DNA of 64,000 nt, from contig OY820613.1 in NCBI GenBank assembly GCA_963681975.1, positions 1,302,001-1,366,000 of the forward strand, read 5' to 3'. The translations under genes were made by a program, and so were the position numbers. The notes below the pieces were generated by a model. The model made no database searches. It was given only the letters and a program-made list of their open reading frames with translations, and was not told the origin of the DNA. This DNA is from JANELJ01 sp024511395. GTDB lineage: Bacteria; Pseudomonadota; Gammaproteobacteria; GRL18. This document shows, piece after piece, positions 19,804 through 29,130 of the stretch; the stretch's first letter is position 1, and every line of letters starts with the position of its first letter.

Positions 19804-21162
19804 CCAGGCCGATTTACTGGAACAGGCAGCTCAGGGACAGCAGAATCCGTTGAGTCCTCTGGCGGACAGAATGCGTCCTGATTCACTGCAGAACTTTTTT
19901 GGCCAGACCCATCTGCTGGGAGAAGGTAAACCGCTTACCCTGGCTATTAAAGGGGGGAAGCCCCATTCTATGATTTTCTGGGGGCCGCCCGGGGTTGGTA
20001 AAACCACACTGGCCCGCTTAATTGCCCGTTATACCCAGGCACAGTTTTTGGCTATTTCTGCCGTACTTTCGGGTGTTAAGGAAATTTGCCAGGCGGTGGA
20101 ACAGCAAAGCAATATTATCAGGTTTATGCTCAGCCCACTGTACTGTTTGTGGATGAAGTGCATCGCTTTAATAAATCTCAGCAGGATGCCTTTTTACCTT
20201 TTATTGAAGACGGTACATTTATTTTTGTTGGGGCAACCACTGAAAATCCCTCATTTGAACTGAATAATGCCTTATTATCACGTGCCAGGGTGTACCTGTT
20301 AAAAAACCTGAATCAGGAGGAGTTATCGGCACTACTGGAACTGGCATTAAGCGATAAGGAACGTGGTCTGGGTGAACAGTATTTGCAGATCAGTGATGAA
20401 GACCAGCTCAATCTGATCAGTGCAGCGGATGGAGACGGCCGAAAACTGCTCAACCTGCTGGAAATTGCAGCGGATCTTGCTGAAGAGGAAAATGGTCAGA
20501 AACAGATTACATCTGAAGCCATTGCTCAGGTTATATCAGGGACAACCCGGCGCTTTGATAAGGGCGGCAATCTGTTTTATGAGCAGATTTCAGCCTTTCA
20601 TAAATCGGTTAGAGGTTCCTCACCGGACGGTGCTTTATACTGGATGTCCCGTATGATTGAAGCCGGCTGTGATCCTTTGTATATTGCCCGCCGACTGCTG
20701 GCAATTGCCTCAGAAGACATCGGTAATGCCGATCCCCGTGCCATGCAGGTAGCCTTAAATGCTTGGGATGCCTTTGAACGGCTGGGGCCTGCAGAGGGCA
20801 ACCGGGCTATTGCCCAAGCCTCAGTTTACTGTGCCCTAGCACCCAAAAGTAATGCTGTATATACCGCCTTTAAAGCCGCCATGGCTAGCGCCCGCGAATC
20901 CAGTTCTCTGGAGGTTCCTGAACATTTACGCAATGCACCCACCCAGTTACTCAAATCCATGGGCTATGGAGAGCAATACCGCTATTCCCACAATGAGCCG
21001 GAAGCTTATTCCGTCGGACAGACCTATTTACCACCGGAACTGGCTGATATTAAATTTTATTCTCCAGAGCCCAGAGGACTTGAAATAAAACTCGGAGAAA
21101 AACTAGAGTATTTACAGACTCTGGATAAACAGTATAAAAATAACGGGCAAGGTTCAGGTTAA
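19793..21162 (+). pseudogene. rarA: Replication-associated recombination ATPase RarA, frameshifted
   Basis: The first part (19793 to about 20105) encodes the N-terminus with 'LADRMRPDSLQNFFGQTHLL' in pattern and the P-loop 'GPPGVGKTT'. Near 20105 the frame shifts by one base and continues with 'AKQYYQVYAQPTVLFVDEVHRF' in pattern, sensor 1 'GATTENPSFELN', and the whole C-terminal oligomerisation domain to 21162. Adding one G after 'GTGGAACAG' restores a normal MgsA/WRNIP1-type protein. The rest is well conserved, so the lesion is recent or a sequencing error. Confidence 0.88.
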
Positions 21163-21247
21163 AAGGAAACGGGAATTTCTTTATACCGATTTTTGCATTA
21201 TAATAAATATTACAACAATGCTGTTTTGATATAGGAGTTGTTCTATT

Positions 21248-21472
21248 ATGTATTCTTTAAAATTAAGAAAAATTGGCAGTTCTGTTGGAGTTATCCTTCC
21301 AAAAGAGATGCTGGAGAAATTGCATCTTTCTGAAGGTGATCAACTCTTTGCAGATGCAACGCCAGATGGTTTGCAGCTTACTCCTTATGATCCTGATTTT
21401 GAGGCTGCTATGCAGGTATTTTCCAGTACCCGTAAAAGATATCGAAACGCGCTTCGTCAGTTAGCTAAATAA
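21248..21472 (+). CDS. AbrB/MazE-type antitoxin
   Basis: A 74-residue protein with an N-terminal swapped-hairpin AbrB domain: 'LRKIGSSVGVILPKEMLEKL' then 'LSEGDQLF'. The C-terminal half is charged and probably wraps the toxin. The ribosome site AGGAG lies 9-10 bases before the ATG. The stop codon overlaps the start of the Doc-like gene, the usual sign of translational coupling in toxin-antitoxin operons. It probably binds its own promoter. The pairing of AbrB with Doc, where Phd is the classical partner, is of note. Confidence 0.85.
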   Translation: MYSLKLRKIGSSVGVILPKEMLEKLHLSEGDQLFADATPDGLQLTPYDPDFEAAMQVFSSTRKRYRNALRQLAK

Positions 21473-21882
21473 TGCCTCGCTGGATCCCTAAATCAGCTAT
21501 CATTGCTATTCATGGTGAATTATTAGTTGAGCATGGTGGATTATCTGGCTCTGTTAATAATGATTTACTTGAATCAACTCTGGCTCGACCCTGGCAAATA
21601 CAAACCTATGGTGAACCGCCACCTGATATTTTTCAATTAGCTACTTCTTATGGTTTTGGCTTTGCTAAAAATCATTGCTTCAATGACGGTAATAAACGTG
21701 TTTCTCTGGTTGCTATTGATGTTTTTCTTGTGCTTAATGGTTATGAGCTGGTTGCAGAAGAAACAGATGCGGTATTTATAATAGAATCTTTAGCTTCCGG
21801 AGATGTCAGTGAGGAAGAACTATCTTTATGGATTAAAGACAACTCTCACCCTGTAACCCCCAAAAAAATAGTTGACTCATAG
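21472..21882 (+). CDS. doc: Doc-family toxin (death on curing)
   Basis: A 136-residue Fic/Doc-fold protein with the active-site loop 'HCFNDGNKRVS' (68-78), matching the Doc pattern HxFxDGNKR. Doc toxins phosphorylate elongation factor Tu and stop translation. The substitutions (Cys after His, Val-Ser after Arg where Thr-Ala is usual) keep all key residues: H68, F70, D72, N74, K75 and R76. It overlaps its antitoxin gene by one base. The mobile-element-rich setting suggests acquisition, though base composition is like its neighbours. Confidence 0.88.
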   Translation: MPRWIPKSAIIAIHGELLVEHGGLSGSVNNDLLESTLARPWQIQTYGEPPPDIFQLATSYGFGFAKNHCFNDGNKRVSLVAIDVFLVLNGYELVAEETDAVFIIESLASGDVSEEELSLWIKDNSHPVTPKKIVDS

Positions 21883-21901
21883 CGGGAATATATATTGGAC
21901 A

Positions 21902-23071
21902 ATGAATATTCTGATAGCACCGGATTCTTTTAAGGGCAGCCTAAGTGCGGCAGAGTTCTGTAATATTGCAAATCGGGTTTTGCAGAAATATTCAGATTCT
22001 GTCACTACCAGCTTAATGCCGCTTGCCGATGGCGGAGAGGGTACTATAGAAGCAGTACAGGCCTGTCTTAAAACCAGAAAAATTTTAATAAAAGTACATA
22101 ATGCCATTGGCATCCATACCACGGTCAGTTATGCCTTTATAGATAAAGATCAGAGCGATACCCCTTATGGTAAAGCCACTGCCATTATTGAAATGGCTCA
22201 GGCTTGCGGTTTACCGGATATTCCTACCCCAAAACGCAACCCCATGAAAACCAGTAGTTTCGGACTGGGTGAACTGATTAAACATGCTCTGGATACCGGC
22301 GCACAGCATCTGATCATTGGTCTGGGTGGCAGTGCCATCAATGACGGCGGCACTGGTATGCTGTCAGCTCTGGGTGTTCAGTTCTTTAGTAAAGACGGTC
22401 AATCCATTATACCGGCAGGTGCAATGCTGGAACAGATTGATAAAATTGACACTGCCCATCTGGATCCCCGCCTGAAAGACTGCACTATTACGATTGCCAG
22501 TGATGTCACCAATCCTTTACTGGGAGAGCAGGGGGCAACCCGGGTTTTTGCACCACAAAAAGGGGCTGATGTTCAAATGGTTGAGGCTCTGGAAAAAGGA
22601 ATGTTAACCTATGCTTATAAGACTATCCAGACTCTGGGCCTGTCAGATGAGTTATATAATACACCGGGAAGCGGGGCAGCCGGTGGACTGGGTTTTGCTC
22701 TGCTGGCCTATTTAAATGCTGAAATACAAAGCGGCTTTGAATTACTGGCCAAACTGTCAGGACTGGATAAACTTCTGGCAAATGCAGATACCCGGCCAGA
22801 TATGATTATTACCGGAGAAGGTTACTTTGATCAGCAAAGCTTGGGAGGAAAATTAACCGGCTCACTGATTAAACGGGCTGAGCAATATCATATTCCGGTT
22901 AAAATCATCTGCGGCGATTACAGCAGGGGAATAGAACAAAACCTGAATTCTAGTATTCAGTTAATCAGCCTGAAGGATGAGGGCATACTCCTTGAACAGG
23001 CCATTGCAAACAGCACACAACTACTGGAACAGAAACTTTCTGAACTAATCAGGCTAATACACGCGGGCTAA
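21902..23071 (+). CDS. glxK: Glycerate kinase
   Basis: A 389-residue member of glycerate kinase type 1 (GarK/GlxK), which phosphorylates D-glycerate to 2-phosphoglycerate. Markers are the start 'MNILIAPDSFKGSLSA', 'MPLADGGEGT', 'GLGGSAINDGGTGML', 'GSGAAGGLGF' and 'ITGEGYFDQQSLGGK'. The frame is open from 21872, but ATG at 21902 is the family start. No other glyoxylate or glycerate gene is nearby, so its pathway (serine cycle, photorespiration-like salvage, glucarate) cannot be told from context. Confidence 0.93.
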   Translation: MNILIAPDSFKGSLSAAEFCNIANRVLQKYSDSVTTSLMPLADGGEGTIEAVQACLKTRKILIKVHNAIGIHTTVSYAFIDKDQSDTPYGKATAIIEMAQACGLPDIPTPKRNPMKTSSFGLGELIKHALDTGAQHLIIGLGGSAINDGGTGMLSALGVQFFSKDGQSIIPAGAMLEQIDKIDTAHLDPRLKDCTITIASDVTNPLLGEQGATRVFAPQKGADVQMVEALEKGMLTYAYKTIQTLGLSDELYNTPGSGAAGGLGFALLAYLNAEIQSGFELLAKLSGLDKLLANADTRPDMIITGEGYFDQQSLGGKLTGSLIKRAEQYHIPVKIICGDYSRGIEQNLNSSIQLISLKDEGILLEQAIANSTQLLEQKLSELIRLIHAG

Positions 23072-23077
23072 ATGTTT

Positions 23078-23252
23078 TGTAACTACTCAGCGTATTCATC
23101 TTTTGCACCGCTCTTGTAGATAAGAGATGCGTTATTTTCGTACTCAAATGGTCGCGTATTGATATACGCTCACATTTTCCGTGCGCCTCTTGAGGTAGCG
23201 GAGCTATTGTGCCTTGAACTGGCACAAAATCTAAACACGCTGAGCAGTTACA
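23078..23252. mobile_element. 175-bp MITE with inverted repeats and 6-bp target duplication
   Basis: The ends TGTAACTACTCAGCGT (from 23078) and ACGCTGAGCAGTTACA (to 23252) are inverted repeats with one mismatch. They are flanked by ATGTTT at 23072-23077 and 23253-23258. No coding frame of note lies inside. It is a non-autonomous element between glxK and crcB; no parent IS is in the window. Confidence 0.82.
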
Positions 23253-23328
23253 ATGTTTTTAATGAAAATTCCGCCAAAGAAGCATAAAATACCCCTTTTT
23301 CTTATGTATTGATTCCAGAGGAAGTATT

Positions 23329-23703
23329 TTGGTTGAAATAGGGGTAATTGCAGCGGGTGGAGCACTGGGCGCAGTGATGCGTTTCTGGGTGTCCTCAGCG
23401 GTATATGCCTGGCTGGGACGGGGCTTTCCATGGGGAACGCTGAGTGTCAACCTGTTAGGCTCCTTTATTATCGGGCTGGCTTTTGTCATGCTGACGGAGC
23501 GTCTGATGGTTGGTTCTGAAATCCGTGCCTTTATTATGATCGGCTTTCTTGGCGCATTCACCACCTTTTCTTCTTTTTCTCTGGAAACCCTGGCCCTGAT
23601 GCAGGAAGGGCTGCTCCTTAAAGCGGCCATGAATATACTGATCAGTGTGGTTTTATGCATTATTGCTACCTGGTCAGGTATGCTGCTGGCACGTTTACTT
23701 TAG
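23329..23703 (+). CDS. crcB: Fluoride ion exporter CrcB/Fluc
   Basis: A 124-residue protein with four membrane segments. Family markers are 'GGALGAVMRFWVS' near the N-terminus, 'GTLSVNLLGSFIIGL' in helix 2 and 'GFLGAFTTFSSFS' (about 66-78), which forms the fluoride pore. It works as a dual-topology dimer in the inner membrane. The start is a TTG at 23329 preceded by GAGGAAG. No fluoride riboswitch was recognised upstream, where the MITE lies. Confidence 0.92.
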   Translation: MVEIGVIAAGGALGAVMRFWVSSAVYAWLGRGFPWGTLSVNLLGSFIIGLAFVMLTERLMVGSEIRAFIMIGFLGAFTTFSSFSLETLALMQEGLLLKAAMNILISVVLCIIATWSGMLLARLL

Positions 23704-23722
23704 CATAGGTTTGTAAGTAAAT

Positions 23723-24052
23723 ATGGCAAAAAAAATCAATAAACAGGCAGTAACACTGGTGCGGGTCTATACAGATGACAGTAACGGTCATATCAGTAAA
23801 ACCCTGGAGCAGTTACATGACAGAGGTGATGTTATCGGCACCACCATCTTTCGTGGTGTGGCTGGGTTTGGTGATCAGGGGCATATACATCAGAGCACTC
23901 TGCTGGATATTTCCGGCCATCTGCCGGTGGTTATTGAGTTCTATCACCGCAGTGACAAGGCTGAAGAGCTGATTAACTTTATTCATGAGCAAATAGAAAA
24001 TGCTCATATTATCTACTGGGATGTAAACCTTTCTTTTGAGCATCGGGATTAA
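23723..24052 (+). CDS. DUF190 family protein
   Basis: A 109-residue soluble protein of the DUF190 family, with 'LVRVYTDDSNGHISKTLEQL' in the first third, 'GVAGFGDQGHIHQSTLLDIS' in the centre and 'LPVVIEFYHRSDKAEELI' towards the end. The ferredoxin-like fold resembles PII-type regulators. DUF190 genes are commonly next to crcB, as here with a 19-base gap, which suggests a role in fluoride response; the biochemical function is not known. Confidence 0.85.
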   Translation: MAKKINKQAVTLVRVYTDDSNGHISKTLEQLHDRGDVIGTTIFRGVAGFGDQGHIHQSTLLDISGHLPVVIEFYHRSDKAEELINFIHEQIENAHIIYWDVNLSFEHRD

Positions 24053-24091
24053 CTTTTTACTATTTAAACATTAGACCGAGAACAGAACACT

Positions 24092-25411
24092 ATGCTGGAC
24101 CCCAAACTTTTACGTACTCACCTGCAGGACGTCGCCGCCCAGTTAGCCCGTCGTGGCTTTCAACTGGATACCGATAAACTGGCGGATTTGGAAGCACAAC
24201 GCAAAATCATACAGGTAAAAACCCAGGAACTGCAGGCTGAACGTAAGGCTAAATCCAAAGAAATCGGAATGGCCAAGAAAAACGGCGAAGATATCAGTGA
24301 AATTCTGGCAGCCGTGGCCCAAACCGGAGAACAGCTTAAGGCAATGGAGCAGCAGCTCAAACAGCTGCAGGATGAAACCAATGATATCTTAATGCGTATT
24401 CCCAATGTTCCTCATGAAACTACGCCCGACGGCAAGGATGAAAATGACAATGTTGAACTGCGTAGCTGGGGTGAAATCCCGCAGTTTGATTTTGAAATTA
24501 AGGATCATGTGGATCTGGGGGCCGCACTGGGCACGGGCTGGAATGGCAAGGGCGGTCTGATGGATTTTGAAACGGCGGCCAAATTATCCGGCTCCCGTTT
24601 CAGTACTTTAAAAGGGCCGCTAGCACGGATGCACAGAGCACTCATCCAGTTAATGCTGGATACTCATACTGAACAGCATGGTTATAGTGAAACTTATGTT
24701 CCTTACCTGGTGCGTCCCGATGCGCTCAGGGGTACCGGCCAGCTGCCCAAGTTTAAGGAAGATCTTTTTGCCGTGGACGGGGATGAGGAAACCCTGGCTG
24801 CCGATAAACAATTGCATCTTATTCCGACCGCCGAAGTCCCAGTGACCAATATGGTGCGTGAATCCATTCTGGAAGAATCTGAACTGCCTTTACGTCTGAC
24901 GGCGCATACCCCCTGTTTTCGTTCCGAAGCCGGTGCTTATGGCAAGGATGTACGCGGCTTGATCCGTCAGCACCAGTTTGAGAAAGTGGAAATGGTACAG
25001 ATTGTTAAACCGGAAGACTCCATGCAGGCACTGGAAGAATTGCTCGGTCATGCCGAAGTGATTTTACAGAAACTGAAACTGCCCTACCGTGTAGTGGCTT
25101 TATGTGCCGGCGATATTGGTTTTTCCGCGACTAAAACCTATGATCTGGAAGTCTGGGTTCCGGCCCAGGAAATGTATCGGGAAATATCTTCCTGCAGTAA
25201 CTTTGGTGATTTTCAGGCCCGGCGGATGCTGGCCCGCTGGCGTAATAAAGCCAACGGTAAACCAGAGATAGTGCATACCATTAACGGTTCCGGTCTTGCT
25301 GTGGGCCGTACCCTAGTGGCCATTATGGAAAACTATCAGCAGGCAGATGGTTCCATTAAAGTCCCCGAAGTGCTTATCCCTTATATGGGCGGTGTGGATG
25401 TTATCTGCTAA
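24092..25411 (+). CDS. serS: Seryl-tRNA synthetase
   Basis: A 439-residue class II synthetase that charges tRNA-Ser (and tRNA-Sec). The N-terminal antiparallel coiled coil (about 28-100) reaches the tRNA. The catalytic domain shows motif 2 'FRSEAGAYGKDVRGLIRQHQF' in pattern and motif 3 'INGSGLAVGRTLVAIMENYQ'. It has normal length for the family. The gene lies 40 bases after DUF190 and 28 before recJ. Confidence 0.97.
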   Translation: MLDPKLLRTHLQDVAAQLARRGFQLDTDKLADLEAQRKIIQVKTQELQAERKAKSKEIGMAKKNGEDISEILAAVAQTGEQLKAMEQQLKQLQDETNDILMRIPNVPHETTPDGKDENDNVELRSWGEIPQFDFEIKDHVDLGAALGTGWNGKGGLMDFETAAKLSGSRFSTLKGPLARMHRALIQLMLDTHTEQHGYSETYVPYLVRPDALRGTGQLPKFKEDLFAVDGDEETLAADKQLHLIPTAEVPVTNMVRESILEESELPLRLTAHTPCFRSEAGAYGKDVRGLIRQHQFEKVEMVQIVKPEDSMQALEELLGHAEVILQKLKLPYRVVALCAGDIGFSATKTYDLEVWVPAQEMYREISSCSNFGDFQARRMLARWRNKANGKPEIVHTINGSGLAVGRTLVAIMENYQQADGSIKVPEVLIPYMGGVDVIC

Positions 25412-25438
25412 GCACCTGCTGATAAACAGCCCGAATTC

Positions 25439-27232
25439 GTGATCCCTAAAATTATTCCCCGAAATGCGCCAGTGGATGTCGCTGAACTGATCCAGCGGCT
25501 TTCCCTGTCTCCGGTACAGGCCCGTATTGTGGCCAACCGTATGGATGGTCTGCAGTGGCAAGTGGATGAACTGGTTAAAGCGTCCCTGCAGCATATTGCA
25601 CTGCCGCATCTGCTCAGTGACAGCGACATTGCCGTTGAGCGTATAGCCCTAGCCATAAAAGATGAAGAACGTATCGGTCTGCTTACCGATTATGACGTTG
25701 ACGGCATTACTTCTCATGCCATTTTATTTTTTTCTCTGAAAGATTATTTTAATGTGCCTGAACAGCGTATTCAGCATCTTATCGGTCATCGCATTGATGA
25801 CGGTTACGGCATCAGTCAGGGGCTGACGGATCGTATTCTGGCATTGGACAATCCGCCGCAGCTTATTATTACCGCAGACTGCGGTTCTTCTGATGAAGCA
25901 CAGATTGTTCAGCTGACAGACCAAGGTATTGATGTAATAGTTACCGATCACCACGCCATACCCCAGGAAGGTATTCCGGCTTCTGCTCTGGCAACCATTA
26001 ACCCGACCCGTGAGGATTGTGCTTATCCTGACAGTACCATTGCCGGGTGCATGGTGAGCTGGCTGCTAATGAGTTATCTGCGTGCCAGACTGATTGAGGA
26101 CGGAGAACTGGACGTGTCTGCGCCCAAATTATCCGCTCTGCTGGACTTTGTCAGCCTGGGTACCGTGGCCGATGCGGTATCGCTGTCCAGTCCTGTCAAC
26201 CGTGCCGTGGTAAAAGCGGGTCTGCAAATTATGAACAAGCTGCAGCGTCCCAGCTGGCAGGCTATGCAGCGCTTGCTGGATCGAGAGTTTCAGCCTTTTA
26301 CTGCTGAAGACCTGGGCTTTCAGATTGGTCCCAGAATTAATGCCCGCAGCCGAATGTCCGATCCCTATATGGCCCTGCATTATCTGTGTGCCGCTTCACT
26401 TCCCGAAGCCCTGAACAAACTTTCTGAACTGGATAAGGATAACCAGGATCGCAAGGAAACGGAAAAACAGATGCTGGATATTGCCTTTGAATTGGCAAGA
26501 AAACAGCTTAAAAAACAGGTCTGGTCACTGGTCATCTATCATCCTGATTTCCATGCCGGTGTACAGGGTATTGTTGCTTCCCGTCTAATGGAAAAATTCG
26601 GCCGGCCTGTTATTGTCCTGAGCCCAGCCAGTGACCCGGATATCTTAACCGGTTCGGCCCGTACCATTCCCGCTATCCATATTCGTGAGGCTATAGAAAC
26701 CGTCAGCAATCAGGATGAAAATCTGGTGCTGGGCTTTGGCGGGCATAAGGGTGCTGCTGGTCTAAAAATACCTGGAGACAGTCTTGAGTGCTTTAGTGAG
26801 TTGTTTGATAAAGCCATAGCTGAGCAGGTAAAAGCCTCTGTTCTGGATGAAAATGATGCACTGAGGCCGGTTATTTTAACCGATGGAATACTGGCTGAAT
26901 CAGAAATCAGTTTTGAAACCATTGCTGAACTTAAAGGCCTTGAACCTTATGGTAGAGAATTTGAAATGCCGGTATTTGAGGGTGATTTTATGGTGCAGAG
27001 TATCCGGGCAATTGGTTCAGAGGGTATTCATCTGATGCTGCAGCTGACAACAGAGTCCGGCAGTTTTCGGGCCGTCTGGTTTCGGGCTCTGGAAAATAAA
27101 AGCGATTCTTTTCACTTTAAAGAGGGGGATGAAATACATGCGGTTTATCAGTTAAAGGAAAACTACTACCGGGGTAATTTTTCTGTACAACTGCACCTGA
27201 TTTATGCACAAAAAATTCCATTTATTACTTAA
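25439..27232 (+). CDS. recJ: Single-strand-DNA-specific exonuclease RecJ
   Basis: A 597-residue DHH-family 5'-3' exonuclease for recombination and mismatch repair. Metal-binding motifs are 'TDYDVDGITSHAI' (DxD), 'TADCGSSDE' and 'VTDHHAIP' (DHH), followed by DHHA1 'GFGGHKGAAGLKI' and a C-terminal OB-like domain. The proposed start is GTG at 25439, in frame with the family N-terminus 'PRNAPVDVAEL'. In many gammaproteobacteria recJ precedes prfB and lysS; here about 4 kb of mobile elements has come between them. Confidence 0.93.
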   Translation: MIPKIIPRNAPVDVAELIQRLSLSPVQARIVANRMDGLQWQVDELVKASLQHIALPHLLSDSDIAVERIALAIKDEERIGLLTDYDVDGITSHAILFFSLKDYFNVPEQRIQHLIGHRIDDGYGISQGLTDRILALDNPPQLIITADCGSSDEAQIVQLTDQGIDVIVTDHHAIPQEGIPASALATINPTREDCAYPDSTIAGCMVSWLLMSYLRARLIEDGELDVSAPKLSALLDFVSLGTVADAVSLSSPVNRAVVKAGLQIMNKLQRPSWQAMQRLLDREFQPFTAEDLGFQIGPRINARSRMSDPYMALHYLCAASLPEALNKLSELDKDNQDRKETEKQMLDIAFELARKQLKKQVWSLVIYHPDFHAGVQGIVASRLMEKFGRPVIVLSPASDPDILTGSARTIPAIHIREAIETVSNQDENLVLGFGGHKGAAGLKIPGDSLECFSELFDKAIAEQVKASVLDENDALRPVILTDGILAESEISFETIAELKGLEPYGREFEMPVFEGDFMVQSIRAIGSEGIHLMLQLTTESGSFRAVWFRALENKSDSFHFKEGDEIHAVYQLKENYYRGNFSVQLHLIYAQKIPFIT

Positions 27233-27425
27233 AAAAATGGAAATGTACTATAATTTACTCATTAAATGTGAGATTGTTGTGGTCTAATAGAACTGGACAC
27301 TTTAATAAGAGATAATAACAATCAATTATTGAGGTGTCAGAATGGGACAGAAGCGAACATACAAACAATATTCTAAAGAATATAAAGAAGAAGTGGTAGC
27401 ACTGGTTCCTGAACAGGGTTATTTA

Positions 27426-28923
27426 GTCCACCCTGAATAAAACATATAGCATTGATTTATAAAGAAATATTGCTTGATTATGGGTGTTAAATTTGCAAGT
27501 TTTTGGTAAAATAAGCCTTATTACCTTGCAAATTTCCATACCAAAATGAAGCCAAAGAAACAGCCAAAAATACCTCAGGAAGACCTGTTCAGGATGCGTC
27601 TTGAAAACATGCTGGACTTAAATCATGAGTTGATTAAGTTATCAAAACACATAAACTGGGAAAGTCTTGATAAAGAATGGGGAGCCCTGTTTATATCCAC
27701 TAAAGGCGCTCCTGCTATACGCACTCGCCTGATTGCAGGATTGCATTACCTGAAACATCTGCATGATTTATCGGATGAACAGGTCGTAAAAAGCTGGACA
27801 GAAAATCCGTACTGGCAATGTTTTTGTGGAGAAGAATACTTTCAGCATAAGATGCCTATACACCCTACGACCATGACCAAATGGCGTAACCGGCTGGGTA
27901 AGTCAGGCAGTGAAAAATTACTGATTGAAACCATTAAGGCCGGACTAAAGAGTAAAACCATAAAGCCCGGCAGTTTAAAGAAAGTCACGGTAGATACTAC
28001 CGTACAGGAAAAGAACATCGCTTTTCCAACCGATTCAAAGCTCCTGAACAAAGCCAGAGAAAACCTGGTTAAACTGTCCAAAGAGCACGGTATTAAACTG
28101 CGCCAGAATTATAATCGGATTGGACCTCAATATGTATTAATGGCCAGTCGTTATGCTCATGCAAAACAGTTTAAACGCATGAAGAAAATGAATAATAAAC
28201 TGAAATCCCGTTTAGGTCGCGTTAAAAGGGATATTGAACGACAACTGCCCAATTATTCTGTTGATATTCAGTCACTGTTTGAAGTGGTTCTGGAACAGGC
28301 ACAGAAACTGATAGAGCAGGAGCAGCACAGTAAGAACAAGCTTTACAGTTTACACGCCCCGGAAGTCGAGTGTGTCAGTAAAGGCAAAGCTCATAAGCCT
28401 TATGAATTTGGGGTTAAAGCCAGTATCGCTGTGACCAACAAGGAAGGCTTTGTTATTGGGGCTCAAAGTTGTCCAGGAAATCCTTATGATGGACATACCT
28501 TGTTACCACAACTGGAGCAGATAAAACAGTTTACAGCAGTACAACCGGAACAGTGCTTTGTTGACCGGGGTTATCGTGGACATGAAGTAAAAGACACTAA
28601 AGTTTTTATCTCAGGTCAGAAACGAGGCGTTACCCGAAGTATTAAAAAGGCATTAAAACGGCGCAGTGCGATTGAGCCTGAAATTGGTCATATGAAAAAC
28701 GATGGCCGTTTAGACCGCTGCTACCTCAAAGGTGCAGTCGGTGATGCCATTAATGTGGTTATGGTAGCCGCTGGTCATAACTTAAGAAAGATCCTCAATA
28801 AGCTCCGGCTTTTGTGGCTCAAAATTATTTCCGGTTTGATGGGGTGTTTTATCAAACCGGAGCAATCTGCTGCTTTAAACCTGGCTTGAGGTCAGGCTTA
28901 AAACGGTATTATTCAGGTTGAAC
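27426..28923 (+). mobile_element. IS5-family element, copy E (1498 bp, intact, nested in IS3)
   Basis: Full-length element inside IS3 orfA, flanked by a perfect TATTTA duplication (27420-27425 and 28924-28929). The interrupted reading frame (Gly-Tyr-Leu-Val-Pro) is restored if one TATTTA is removed, which confirms the 6-bp duplication independently. The insertion is younger than the IS3. Confidence 0.96.
27546..28889 (+). CDS. IS5-family transposase, intact (copy E)
   Basis: A 447-residue transposase equal in length to copy D, with the catalytic residues at the same positions (D150, D340, E377). It differs from D by about 20 residues, many in the first 60 (for example 'KPKKQ', 'RLENMLDLNHELI', 'HINWES'), so it is the most diverged intact copy here. 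It could be functional. Confidence 0.94.
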   Translation: MKPKKQPKIPQEDLFRMRLENMLDLNHELIKLSKHINWESLDKEWGALFISTKGAPAIRTRLIAGLHYLKHLHDLSDEQVVKSWTENPYWQCFCGEEYFQHKMPIHPTTMTKWRNRLGKSGSEKLLIETIKAGLKSKTIKPGSLKKVTVDTTVQEKNIAFPTDSKLLNKARENLVKLSKEHGIKLRQNYNRIGPQYVLMASRYAHAKQFKRMKKMNNKLKSRLGRVKRDIERQLPNYSVDIQSLFEVVLEQAQKLIEQEQHSKNKLYSLHAPEVECVSKGKAHKPYEFGVKASIAVTNKEGFVIGAQSCPGNPYDGHTLLPQLEQIKQFTAVQPEQCFVDRGYRGHEVKDTKVFISGQKRGVTRSIKKALKRRSAIEPEIGHMKNDGRLDRCYLKGAVGDAINVVMVAAGHNLRKILNKLRLLWLKIISGLMGCFIKPEQSAALNLA

Positions 28924-29130
28924 TATTTAGTGCCAGAAACGGCTAAATCACTGGGTATAGCCAGCAATATACTGTCTCGCTGGAAGAGTAAAACAGGATC
29001 TTAACCTGAAGGCAAGTCGTTGTCAGTTGATGGACGTGAAGAGCTGAAGCGCTTACGTAAAGAAGTTAAAAATTTACGTATGGAGAAAGAGATTTTAAAA
29101 AAGGTCAGTGCCTTCTTTGCGAAAGAAATG

